Origin: Pseudomonas sp. GD03944
GTDB taxonomy: Bacteria > Pseudomonadota > Gammaproteobacteria > Pseudomonadales > Pseudomonadaceae
Length of the DNA stretch: 64,000 nucleotides
NCBI RefSeq assembly: GCF_029839275.1
Contig: NZ_JAOCAH010000003.1
Location: 62,001-126,000, forward strand
Reading direction: 5' to 3'
The notes beneath the pieces are model-generated. The model ran no database searches, was not told the origin of the DNA, and saw only the letters and a list, made by a program, of their open reading frames with translations. The position numbers and the translations under genes were made by a program. Shown in pieces: positions 7,281-14,971 of this stretch (position 1 is the stretch's first letter; each line of letters begins with the position of its first letter).

Positions 7281-8669
7281 CTACATGATGACCTTGTCCC
7301 GGAGTTTTTCCGCCGCCTGTTGCAGGGCGAGGATGACCCGTTCCTTGTCGAAGTTCTGGATGCCGTTGGTGTCCAGGTACATGGAGAAGCCCGGCAGCTC
7401 GTGCTCGACGTAGCTGGAGGTGGCGCCCAGGTCGCGGCGGAAGTCCACCACCTGGTAGATCTGCACCGGACGGGTGAAGCCCTTGACGGTGATCTGGCCC
7501 TTGTCGCGGCACATGATCACGTCCTTGATCAGCGAATAGGTCTCGTGGGAAATCAGGATTTCCCCGGATTCGGCGGCGCTTTCCAGGCGGCTGGCCAGGT
7601 TCACGTCGCGGCCGATGATGGTGTAGTCCATGCGGGTGTCGGCGCCGAAGTTGCCCACGGTGCAGTAACCGGTGTTCAGGCCCATGCGGATTTCCAGGGG
7701 CTTGGTGATGCCCTGGGCGCGCCACTGCTGGCGCAGCACCTTCATGTGCTTGCGCATGGCGATGGCCATGGACACGGCGGCCACCGCGTCCTTCTTGGCG
7801 CCCTGGCTGGTGGGGTCGCCGAAGAACACCATGACGCTGTCGCCGATGAACTTGTCGATGGTGCCGCCGTATTTCAGGCAGATCTTCGACATTTCGGTGA
7901 GGTAGGTGTTGAGCAGGTCGGTCAGGGCTTCGGCTTCCAGCTCTTCGGACAGCTCGGTGAAGCCCTTGATGTCGGAGAAGAACACGGTGAGCTTCTTGCG
8001 CTGGGTTTCCAGGCGCACGCTCTTCTTGCCGCTGAAGATCGATTCCCAGACCTGCGGCGACAGGTACTTGGCCAGGTTGCGCGCCAGGCGCGCGGCCTTT
8101 TCCTGCTCGCGCTTGATCTCGCTACGCACCTGGGCCAGACGCAGGCCCTGCTGGTGCACGAAGTAGGCGGTGATGCAGATGTACAGGGTGGTGAAGGCGA
8201 TGCTGACCAGGGCCACCAGGGCCGGGGTCGACACATTCACCTCGAAGCCGGTGATGGCGGCGGTGAGCAGCGTGCCGCTGACCGCGATCAGCAGGGCCAG
8301 CCCCATGTGGCGCAGGCCGCCGAGGACCAGGGAGCTGAAGCACAGGGTCAGCACGGCCATCAGGCTCGGCACCACGGAGAACCCGAGCAGGGCCAGGGCC
8401 GCGCCGCAGTGCAGGGAATCGATGAACAGCAGGCACAGGGTGGTGGTTTGCGGGTGTTCGCGCTTGAAACGCAGGCTCAGGTGGTGGGCCAGGTGCGGGT
8501 AGAGCAGCGCGTAGGGCACCATCCACAGGATGTGGTAGCCAAAGTGCTGGGCATAGGTTCCGGCAGCAATGCTCGCGGCGATCGCGATATAGGCCAGCAC
8601 GCGCGAGTAATACTCACGCAGCGGCGGGGCCGGCAAGGTGTTGAGCCGGTTGAGTGTGGCTGCATTCAT
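7281..8669 (-). CDS. cyaB: MASE2-domain class III adenylate cyclase, CyaB type
   Basis: A 462-residue membrane adenylate cyclase. The N-terminal half has five to six hydrophobic segments (about 24-175) forming a MASE2 sensor domain, followed by a charged signalling helix (QVRSEIKREQEKAARLARNL) and a class III catalytic domain. Metal-binding Asp are in FFSDIKGFT (Asp233) and IGDSVMVFF (Asp277). The adenine-specifying Lys is in DKFIGD (Lys273) and the partner Asp in MDYTIIG; the NLASR arginine is present, so it should make cAMP, not cGMP. Length and architecture match P. aeruginosa CyaB, which sits beside the same glycolipid gene. Start at 8669: the upstream ATGs add a non-membrane extension beyond the promoter. 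Confidence 0.85.
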   Translation of the reverse strand: MNAATLNRLNTLPAPPLREYYSRVLAYIAIAASIAAGTYAQHFGYHILWMVPYALLYPHLAHHLSLRFKREHPQTTTLCLLFIDSLHCGAALALLGFSVVPSLMAVLTLCFSSLVLGGLRHMGLALLIAVSGTLLTAAITGFEVNVSTPALVALVSIAFTTLYICITAYFVHQQGLRLAQVRSEIKREQEKAARLARNLAKYLSPQVWESIFSGKKSVRLETQRKKLTVFFSDIKGFTELSEELEAEALTDLLNTYLTEMSKICLKYGGTIDKFIGDSVMVFFGDPTSQGAKKDAVAAVSMAIAMRKHMKVLRQQWRAQGITKPLEIRMGLNTGYCTVGNFGADTRMDYTIIGRDVNLASRLESAAESGEILISHETYSLIKDVIMCRDKGQITVKGFTRPVQIYQVVDFRRDLGATSSYVEHELPGFSMYLDTNGIQNFDKERVILALQQAAEKLRDKVIM

Positions 8670-8760
8670 GGGTTGGAACGATCCCTGCTGATTTTCTGGC
8701 GCCTCTACCGGACGCCTGGGCTGTCTGCAATGGCCAGGCCAGGCTTGCGAACAAAGCGGG

Positions 8761-8800
8761 ATCATAACCAAGCGCAGCAGTGCCAGCCAAGCACTGCTGC
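8761..8800 (-). promoter_or_regulatory. Candidate cyaB promoter overlapped by a perfect inverted repeat
   Basis: On the minus strand TTGGCT (8790-8785) and TATGAT (8766-8761) are 18 bases apart. A perfect 10-bp inverted repeat (GCAGCAGTGC ... GCACTGCTGC, 8774-8800) has the -35 hexamer in its 7-base centre. It may be an operator or a terminator-like hairpin for the upstream HD gene. Confidence 0.4.
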
Positions 8801-8828
8801 CGAACGGCGATAAGGTTCAGGCCAGCGG

Positions 8829-9413
8829 TCATGCCGCCGGCTGGACCACCGCCTTGTACAGGGTGTTCTTCGGCTGGGCGAACACCCGGCGCAGCATGGG
8901 CTCGAAGAAGCTAAGCGGCAACGTCTCGAAATCCGGGTCGAAGGCCGCGGCGTCGTACTTGGCGCAGAAGTCGATGGTCGCCTGGTACTGCGGGTGGTCC
9001 TTGAATTGCTCGCGCAGGTGCCGGTCCATGCCCAGGTGGTGGAAGAAGTAGTAGCCCTGGAACACCCCGTGTTTTTCCACGATCCAGTGATTTTCCGCGC
9101 TGACGAAGGGCTTGAGGATGGCGGCGGCGATGTCCGGGTGGTTGAAGCTGCCAAGGGTGTCGCCAATGTCGTGGAGCAGCGCGCAGACCACGTATTCCTC
9201 GTCGCGACCGTCCAGGTGGGCGCGGGTCGCGGTTTGCAGCGAGTGGGTCAGGCGATCCACCGGAAAGCCGCCGAAGTCGCCATCGAGCAGTTTCAGGTGG
9301 GTGAGGATGCGGTCCGGCAACTGGGCCGCGTAGGCCATGAAGTCCTGGGCGATGATCGCCCAGTCGGCGGCGCTGCCGTCCTGCATGTGGTTGAACTGGG
9401 CTCGGGCTGTCAT
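8829..9413 (-). CDS. HD-domain protein of the PhnZ/MIOX-like (HDO) type
   Basis: A 194-residue protein with an HD metal-site pattern: His57 in LTHSLQTATRAH, His81-Asp82 in ALLHDIGD, His92, His115 in EKHGVFQGYY, His125/126, and an Asp near 154. The QTATRA stretch after the first His and the small single-domain size resemble mixed-valent diiron HD oxygenases (PhnZ, myo-inositol oxygenase) more than nucleotide phosphohydrolases. That reading is inference from motif spacing. It lies 36 bases downstream of a DUF962/Mpo1-like gene on the same strand, which suggests one operon. Confidence 0.7.
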   Translation of the reverse strand: MTARAQFNHMQDGSAADWAIIAQDFMAYAAQLPDRILTHLKLLDGDFGGFPVDRLTHSLQTATRAHLDGRDEEYVVCALLHDIGDTLGSFNHPDIAAAILKPFVSAENHWIVEKHGVFQGYYFFHHLGMDRHLREQFKDHPQYQATIDFCAKYDAAAFDPDFETLPLSFFEPMLRRVFAQPKNTLYKAVVQPAA

Positions 9414-9449
9414 GGTTGTGTTCTCGTTCTTGTCGTTATGGGGGAATGA

Positions 9450-9767
9450 TCAGAACTTGATGCGACCGGTGAAGGCGTCCTTGAGCATGACCCAGTCGCC
9501 CATCAGGCTGTACAGCGGGTACTGGAAGGTGGCCGGGCGGTTCTTTTCGAACACGAAGTGCCCGACCCAGGCGAAACCGTAGCCGGCCAGCGGGATGGCC
9601 AGCAGCCACAGCCACTGCTGGGTGAACAGGGCGTAGGCGAGGATGCCGAGCACCAGCAGGCTGCCGGCGTAATGCAGGCGGCGGCAGGTCGGGTTGCTGT
9701 GCTCCTGCAGGTAATAGGGGTAGAAATCGGCGAAGCGGGTGAATCGCTCATCGGGCTGGGTGGTCAT
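9450..9767 (-). CDS. DUF962/Mpo1-like membrane protein
   Basis: A 105-residue protein with two to three membrane segments, belonging to the DUF962 (Mpo1/YGL010W) family. Conserved His residues are visible at HSNPTCRRLHY (His23, His32) and VGHFVFEKNRPATF. The yeast member Mpo1 is an Fe(II)-dependent dioxygenase that shortens 2-hydroxy fatty acids by one carbon; this role in bacteria is inferred. The ATG at 9767 is chosen because AGGAGG lies 5 bases upstream; the GTG two codons earlier overlaps that ribosome site. It is the promoter-proximal gene of a pair with the HD-domain protein. Confidence 0.8.
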   Translation of the reverse strand: MTTQPDERFTRFADFYPYYLQEHSNPTCRRLHYAGSLLVLGILAYALFTQQWLWLLAIPLAGYGFAWVGHFVFEKNRPATFQYPLYSLMGDWVMLKDAFTGRIKF

Positions 9768-9901
9768 GGTCACCTCCTGTTGTTCTGCCTGCCAGTCTAG
9801 GCCGAGTGTCCCACCGGGCCAGTGACATTAGGTGCCAGTTTAGTATCCTTCGCTGCCAGCCCGCGGCGAGCGGGTTTCCTCAGTCGAACAAGAATAACGC
9901 C

Positions 9902-10903
9902 ATGAGCGAACGTACCACGTCGTCGAATTGGGCCCTGGGTATCGTCCAGGCACTGGAAATGGGCGGTGTCGATTGCCGGGCGATCTTCGCCGAACTGGGC
10001 CTGGACTACGAAGCGCTCAACGACCCCGACGCGCGCTTCCCGCAGGACGCCATGACCCGCCTGTGGCACCGCGCGGTGGAGGTATCCGGCAACCCGGCGA
10101 TCGGCCTGAACATGGCCCGCGTGGTGCGGCCGGCGTCGTTTCATGTGGTGGGCTATGCGCTGATGTCCAGCCGCACCCTCAAGGAAGGGTTCGCGCGCCT
10201 GGTGCGTTACCAGCGGATCATCGGCGAGGGCGCTGACCTGAGTTTTCGCCCCACCGCCAAGGGCTATGAACTGATCCTGGCGATCCACGGCGATCGCCTG
10301 CCGCCGGCCCGGCAGAGCGCCGAGGCCTCCCTGGCTTATGCCCTGGCATTCTGCCGCTGGATGACCGGGCGGCAGATTCGCCCCCAGGAGATCCTGTTCC
10401 AGGGCGATCCGCCCGCGGACATTGGCCCGTTCCAGCAGGTGTTCCAGGCGCCCCTGACCTTCAATGCCAGCCACTACGGCGTGCGCTTCGAGCGGGCTGA
10501 CCTGGAGATGCCCCTGCCCACCGCCAACGAGTCCCTGGCGCAACTGCACGATGCCTTCGCGGGGGATTACCTGGCGCGCTTCTCCGGCAGCCGGGTCACC
10601 CACCAGGCGCGCCAGGTGCTGTGCCGCCTATTGCCCCAGGGGGAGCCGAAACGGGAAGTGGTGGCGCAGTCGCTGCACCTGTCGCAGCGCACCTTGCAGC
10701 GCCGCCTGCAGGACGAAGGCACCAGTTTCCAGCACCTGCTGGACGAAACCCGGCGCGAGCTGGCCGAGCAGTACCTGGCGCAGCCCAGCCTGACGCTGCT
10801 GGAAATCGCCTACCTGCTGGGGTTCGCCGACCCGAGCAACTTCTTCCGTGCGTTCCGACGCTGGTTCGACTGCACCCCGGGCGAGTACCGCGCGCGCCTG
10901 TAG
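9902..10903 (+). CDS. AraC-family regulator, Arabinose_bd/OruR type
   Basis: A 333-residue regulator of the class with an N-terminal Arabinose_bd (DUF4066-like) domain and a C-terminal AraC helix-turn-helix domain. The N-terminal part has the family's FPQDAMTRLWHRAVEVSGNPAIGLNMA region and FHVVGYALMSSRTLKEGF. The DNA-binding part carries VVAQSLHLSQRTLQRRLQDEG and LLEIAYLLGFADPSNFFRAF. It starts opposite to the Mpo1-like/HD pair with 134 bases between the divergent starts, so it could control that pair; this is context only. It ends 4 bases from the convergent trkH stop. Confidence 0.8.
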   Translation: MSERTTSSNWALGIVQALEMGGVDCRAIFAELGLDYEALNDPDARFPQDAMTRLWHRAVEVSGNPAIGLNMARVVRPASFHVVGYALMSSRTLKEGFARLVRYQRIIGEGADLSFRPTAKGYELILAIHGDRLPPARQSAEASLAYALAFCRWMTGRQIRPQEILFQGDPPADIGPFQQVFQAPLTFNASHYGVRFERADLEMPLPTANESLAQLHDAFAGDYLARFSGSRVTHQARQVLCRLLPQGEPKREVVAQSLHLSQRTLQRRLQDEGTSFQHLLDETRRELAEQYLAQPSLTLLEIAYLLGFADPSNFFRAFRRWFDCTPGEYRARL

Positions 10904-10907
10904 CCGG

Positions 10908-12362
10908 TCAGTGCCGCCAGAAGGCCGGCATCAACAGCACCAGCACCGTGAGGATTTCCAGGCGACCCAGCAGCATGCCCAGGGTCAGCAGCCACTTGGC
11001 CATGTCCGGCAGGCTGGCGAAGGTGCCGGCCGGGCCGATCACCGGGCCCATGCCCGGGCCGACGCCGGATACCGTGCTGGCCGCGCCGCTGAGGGCGGTG
11101 ATCCAGTCCAGGCCGCAGAGGGTCAGGGCCAGCGCCAGGGCGGCGATGGTGATGGTGAAGAAGAACGAGAAGGTCAGGATCGAGCGGACGATGTCCTCGT
11201 CGAGGCGGTGGCGGTTGTACTGCTGCTTGATCACCGCCCGCGGGTGCACCAGCTGCTGCAGGTTGGCCTTGAGCAGGATGTAGGCGACCTGGAAACGGAA
11301 GATCTTCAGGCCGCCGGCCGTGGAGCCCGAGCAGCCGCCGATGAAGCCCAGGTAGAAGAACAGCATGCCGGCGAAGCCGCCCCACAGGGTGTAGTCACCC
11401 AGGGCGAAGCCGGTGGTGGTGAGGATCGAGGTGGTGTTGACCGCCACGTGGCGGATGGCGTCGAGCCAGTGCAGGTCGGTGGTCAGGTAGTACCAGGTGC
11501 CCAGCGTCACCCAGGTGGCCAGGAGGATGCCGAGAAAGCCCCGGACCTGCTGGTCCTTGATCAGGGCACGGTAATTGCCGCGCAGGGTCGACACGTAGAG
11601 CACGAACGGCAGGCTGCCGAGGATCATCACCACCACCGCGACCCAGTGCACCGCCGGTGCGCTCCACTTGGCCAGGGACTGGTCCGAGGTCGAGAAACCG
11701 CCGGTGGCGATGGCCGACATGGTGTGGTTGATGGCGTCGAACAGATTCATGCCCGCAGCCCAGAACGCCAGGCAGCCCAGCACGCTGATGCCGAGGTAGG
11801 CGGCGACCATGTACTTGGCCACCATGTGCGAGCGCGGCATGACCTTTTCCGAGCGGTCCGAGGATTCGGTCTGGAACAGGCGCATGCCCCCGATGCGCAG
11901 CATCGGCAGGATCGCCACCGCCATGGCGATGAAGCCGATACCGCCGAGCCAGTGCAAGAGTGAGCGCCAGATCAGGATGCCTGGCGACATGCTGTCCAGG
12001 CCGGTGAGCACCGTGGCCCCGGTGGCGGTGATGCCGGACATGCTTTCGAAGAAGGCGTCGGTGTAGCTCATGCCCTGGGCGAGCATGAACGGGATGGCGG
12101 CGAAGATCCCCACCAGCACCCAGCTGGACACCGTCAGCATGTACATGTCGCGGGGGCGCAGGTGAGTGCCTTCCTGGCGGCCCTGGGCGATCATGGCCAG
12201 GCCGGCGCAGAGGGTGATCAGGCTGGACCAGAGAAACGCGTTGAGCTCCTGGGGCCGGTCGAAGAGGACCAGGGTGAGCATGGGAATCACCATGCTGATG
12301 GCCAGGGTCACGAGGAAGATACCGTTGATGAACGCGATGACGCGCAACGTCGGCAGGGCCAT
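10908..12362 (-). CDS. trkH: Trk system potassium uptake protein TrkH
   Basis: A 484-residue inner-membrane K+ channel/transporter subunit of the TrkH/KtrB family, the usual length. The four selectivity-filter loops are visible: SGITATGATVL, ATGGFSTSD, NTTSILTTTGFALGD and STVSGVGPGMGPV. It imports K+ together with the cytoplasmic NAD/ATP-binding TrkA, which is not in the window. The start at 12362 gives the normal N-terminus MALPTLRVIAFINGIFL; the longer frame would run across the promoter. It is divergent from the YkgJ-family gene, with matching promoters on both strands. Confidence 0.92.
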   Translation of the reverse strand: MALPTLRVIAFINGIFLVTLAISMVIPMLTLVLFDRPQELNAFLWSSLITLCAGLAMIAQGRQEGTHLRPRDMYMLTVSSWVLVGIFAAIPFMLAQGMSYTDAFFESMSGITATGATVLTGLDSMSPGILIWRSLLHWLGGIGFIAMAVAILPMLRIGGMRLFQTESSDRSEKVMPRSHMVAKYMVAAYLGISVLGCLAFWAAGMNLFDAINHTMSAIATGGFSTSDQSLAKWSAPAVHWVAVVVMILGSLPFVLYVSTLRGNYRALIKDQQVRGFLGILLATWVTLGTWYYLTTDLHWLDAIRHVAVNTTSILTTTGFALGDYTLWGGFAGMLFFYLGFIGGCSGSTAGGLKIFRFQVAYILLKANLQQLVHPRAVIKQQYNRHRLDEDIVRSILTFSFFFTITIAALALALTLCGLDWITALSGAASTVSGVGPGMGPVIGPAGTFASLPDMAKWLLTLGMLLGRLEILTVLVLLMPAFWRH

Positions 12363-12397
12363 GGAGTGAGGTTCGCTCTGGTGTGGCAAAGGGCGCC

Positions 12398-12425
12398 ATT
12401 CTACGCCAGCGATACGGCCTGTAAA
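12398..12425 (-). promoter_or_regulatory. Candidate trkH promoter
   Basis: On the minus strand TTTACA (12425-12420) and TAGAAT (12403-12398) are 16 bases apart, followed by GGCGCC. It mirrors the promoter of the divergent gene. Confidence 0.55.
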
Positions 12426-12443
12426 CCCGTCGATATTTGCCGC

Positions 12444-12471
12444 TTTACAAGCGTTTGGCGCTGCATAGAAT
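12444..12471 (+). promoter_or_regulatory. Candidate promoter of the YkgJ-family gene
   Basis: TTTACA (12444-12449) and TAGAAT (12466-12471) are 16 bases apart, followed by AGGCGCC. Hexamers and spacing are identical to the divergent trkH promoter. Confidence 0.55.
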
Positions 12472-12516
12472 AGGCGCCAGGTGCCGGCCCTTGCCGGTTT
12501 CTGAGCCCTCTCAATC

Positions 12517-12888
12517 ATGTCGAATAGCAATCCCTGTCTTACGTGCGGCGCCTGCTGCGCGCACTTTCGTGTGTCTTTCTTTTGGGGTGAATGCCAGTCG
12601 GCCGGCGGTCTCGTGCCGGACGATCAGGTGGTGCTGATCACCCCGCATCGGGTTGCCATGCGGGGCACCGAGAGCAAGCCCGCACGCTGCGTGGCGTTGC
12701 TGGGTGCCGTGGGCGAGGGCGTGCGCTGCACGCTGTATGAACAGCGCTCCAGCCCTTGCCGGGACTTCGAAGCGTCCTGGTCCAATGGCGAGCACAACCC
12801 GCGCTGCGACGATGCCCGGCGTGCCCACGGCTTGCCGCCGCTGACCCCGCCGCAGCAACCGGAACTGTCGCCGGAACGCGTGGCCTGA
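12517..12888 (+). CDS. YkgJ-family cysteine-cluster protein
   Basis: A 123-residue member of the YkgJ (CxxCxxCC zinc- or iron-chelating) family. The N-terminal motif is CLTCGACC (Cys7, Cys10, Cys13, Cys14); further Cys residues are in RCTLYEQRSSPCRDFE and NPRCDDARRAHGLPPL. The pattern suggests a bound metal or Fe-S cluster, but no enzymatic function is established. It has its own promoter and is followed by a nitroreductase gene 70 bases downstream. Confidence 0.85.
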   Translation: MSNSNPCLTCGACCAHFRVSFFWGECQSAGGLVPDDQVVLITPHRVAMRGTESKPARCVALLGAVGEGVRCTLYEQRSSPCRDFEASWSNGEHNPRCDDARRAHGLPPLTPPQQPELSPERVA

Positions 12889-12958
12889 GGCAGTTTTTCT
12901 CCTGTTGCCGGCCGGCAGGCTCTAGAATTCCTCCTCTTTTTATTCTGTGAGGTGGCAG

Positions 12959-13513
12959 ATGGATGCTCTCGAGGCCTTGATCAATCGTGTGTCGGCACCG
13001 CGTCTGCGCGAGCCGGCGCCTTCTGCCGAGCAGCGTGAGCAGTTGTTCCGTGCAGCGCTGCGCGCGCCGGACCACGGCCAGCTGCGGCCGTGGCGCTTTC
13101 TCACCATCGAGGGCGACGGGCGCCAGCAACTGGGTGAGCTGTTCGCCCAGGCGGTGGCGGAAGGTTCCCCCACCGAAGAGGCGCTGACCAAGGCCCGGGC
13201 CATGCCGTTGCGCGCGCCGCTGCTGGTGGTGGTCATCGCGCGGGTGCAGTCGCATTTCAAGGTGCCGAAGGAAGAGCAGGTTATCGCGGCTGGCTGCGCG
13301 GCCCACGCGATCATCCTCGCCGCCTATGCCCAGGGCATCGGTGCGGTCTGGCGCACCGGCGACATGGCCTACAACCCGACGGTGGAAGCCGGGCTGGGCC
13401 TGGGCGAAGGCGAGCAGATCGTCGGCTACCTGTACCTGGGCACGCCGGAGCGCGAGCTGCGCACGGCGCCGCAGGTGAACGTGGCGGACTTCGTCAGCCG
13501 CTGGCCGAACTAG
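12959..13513 (+). CDS. Nitroreductase-family flavoprotein, YdjA-like
   Basis: A 184-residue FMN-dependent oxidoreductase of the YdjA type, one of the shortest nitroreductase folds. Typical segments are LRAPDHGQLRPWRFL (FMN binding), PLRAPLLVVVIARV, GCAAHAIILAAYAQGIGAVWRTGD and the C-terminal IVGYLYLGTPE. The physiological substrate is unknown. The ATG at 12959 has GAGGTG just upstream, preferred over a GTG at 12947 that lies in that ribosome site. Its stop codon and that of the convergent kinase gene are read from the same CTAG tetranucleotide. Confidence 0.88.
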   Translation: MDALEALINRVSAPRLREPAPSAEQREQLFRAALRAPDHGQLRPWRFLTIEGDGRQQLGELFAQAVAEGSPTEEALTKARAMPLRAPLLVVVIARVQSHFKVPKEEQVIAAGCAAHAIILAAYAQGIGAVWRTGDMAYNPTVEAGLGLGEGEQIVGYLYLGTPERELRTAPQVNVADFVSRWPN

Positions 13514-14841
13514 GCCGTGCCGCGCTGTTCCAGGGGCAGGATGACCCTGGCGCAGAACCCGCCCTCCGGGCTGTTGCCCAGTTCGAGACGCCCGCCGTGC
13601 CGCTCGATGGCGCGGCGAGCGATCGCCAGCCCCAGGCCGTGACCGGCCGCACTTTGCCCCGGCGCACGGTAGAACGGCTCGCCCAGGTGCGGCAGGTGAT
13701 CCTCGGCCACGCCCGGGCCGTGGTCGCGCAGGGTGATATGCAGGTGCTCCGCCTGGGGCGCGACCTCGATGTCGATCGGCTGACCCGCCGGGTTGAAGCG
13801 CAGGGCATTGCGCAGCAGGTTGTCCAGCGCCCGCTCCAGCATGTCCGGCCAGCCCTGGACCGTTACCGTCTCCGTCTGTTCGATGACCACGCGCTGCTCC
13901 GGCGCGGCGAGCTGGGCGTCCTCGCGAATCTTGCGTAGCACCAGGCCGATGTCCACCGGTTGCGCCGCGCCGGGGTCCGCGTCCAGGCGGGCCAGGGCGA
14001 GAATCTCGCTGATCAGCGCTTCCAGCCGGTCGCATTCCTGCACCAGGCGTGGCCACAGGCGTTCCCGTTCTTCCGGGTCGGCCCGCTCGGCCAGGGCGAG
14101 GGCGATGCGCAGGCGCGCCAGGGGCGAGCGCAATTCATGGGACACGTCGCGCAGCAGTTGGCGCTGGCTGCCGATCAGCCCTTGCAGGCGCGCGCCCATG
14201 CGGTTGAAGTCGCTGGCCAGCACGCCCAGCTCGTCGCGCCGGGTGGAGAGGCGGGCGAGGCTGGTCTGCTGGTAGGCGGTCTGCCCCAGGTCGTGCACCG
14301 CGCCGCGCAGGCGGTTGAGCGGGCGGGTGATGGACAGGGTCAGGAACAGGCTGATCAGGGTCAGCACCACCAGGGCGATGCCCAAGGCGCTGAGCGGCCA
14401 GAACAGGCTGCCGCGGTGCCAGGCGGCCAGCTCCGGGTGGGGAATGCGGTAGATGAACAGGTAGCTTTCGTCGGTGGTCGGGCTGGTGTAGTCGTTGCTC
14501 AGGCGGCGCCAGGGCAGGCGGCGTTCGTTCTGTTGGCGGGCTTCGAGGGCCGCGGCCCGGGGTGGGAAGGTGCCCCTGACCAGGGGCTGGCCGTTCTCGC
14601 CCAGGACCTGCACGTCGATCCTGAAACGCTTCTTGCGGCGTTCGAGAAACGCCTGGGCGGCTTCCGGGCCCTGGGTTTCGTAACGCTGGGTCCAGGTTTC
14701 GGCCAGGCCGTCGATGCCCGGGTGGTGGGCGAGGATCCAGGCGTCCTGGTTCAGCGCGCGGCCCAGCAGCATGGACAGGCCGGCCACCAGGGCGATTGCC
14801 AGCCAGAAGCTGGCCAGGATGCGCCAGAACAATGAACGCAC
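13510..14841 (-). CDS. cpxA: Envelope-stress sensor histidine kinase, CpxA type
   Basis: A 443-residue sensor kinase. Visible: membrane helix 1 (about 7-27), a periplasmic domain of about 120 residues, helix 2 (about 150-172), a HAMP linker (ITRPLNRLRGAVHDLG), the DHp H-box DVSHELRSPLARL with the phospho-acceptor His235, and ATPase motifs NLLRNALRFNP (N-box), DHGPGV (G1) and GHGLGLAIARR (G2). The family phosphorylates CpxR when envelope proteins misfold. It is the last gene of an operon with cpxR and a Spy/CpxP-like gene. The start is GTG at 14841, supported by AGGAG five bases upstream. Confidence 0.85.
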   Translation of the reverse strand: MRSLFWRILASFWLAIALVAGLSMLLGRALNQDAWILAHHPGIDGLAETWTQRYETQGPEAAQAFLERRKKRFRIDVQVLGENGQPLVRGTFPPRAAALEARQQNERRLPWRRLSNDYTSPTTDESYLFIYRIPHPELAAWHRGSLFWPLSALGIALVVLTLISLFLTLSITRPLNRLRGAVHDLGQTAYQQTSLARLSTRRDELGVLASDFNRMGARLQGLIGSQRQLLRDVSHELRSPLARLRIALALAERADPEERERLWPRLVQECDRLEALISEILALARLDADPGAAQPVDIGLVLRKIREDAQLAAPEQRVVIEQTETVTVQGWPDMLERALDNLLRNALRFNPAGQPIDIEVAPQAEHLHITLRDHGPGVAEDHLPHLGEPFYRAPGQSAAGHGLGLAIARRAIERHGGRLELGNSPEGGFCARVILPLEQRGTA

Positions 14842-14921
14842 GTGAACTCCTAGGTCAGGCCTCGAGGCCCGATATGACGATGACGGGGGTGAATCCTGCT
14901 GGAGCTGCCCTCAACGCACAA

Positions 14922-14962
14922 GCGCCAATGCCCACCCAGCCAGTGGCGGGGTGGGCAGGCGC
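14922..14962 (-). other. Long hairpin between the Spy-like gene and cpxA
   Basis: An 8-bp stem GCCCACCC / GGGTGGGC (14930-14937 with 14949-14956) is extended by GCGCC / GGCGC outside. No T-tract follows in either direction. It may reduce read-through from the highly expressed Spy-like gene into the kinase gene or protect the upstream mRNA end. Confidence 0.45.
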
Positions 14963-14971
14963 AGGTTGCGG

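Noticed and set aside
7281..8669. Assignment as guanylate cyclase
   Set aside because: The adenine-specifying Lys (DKFIGD) and Asp (MDYTIIG) are present.
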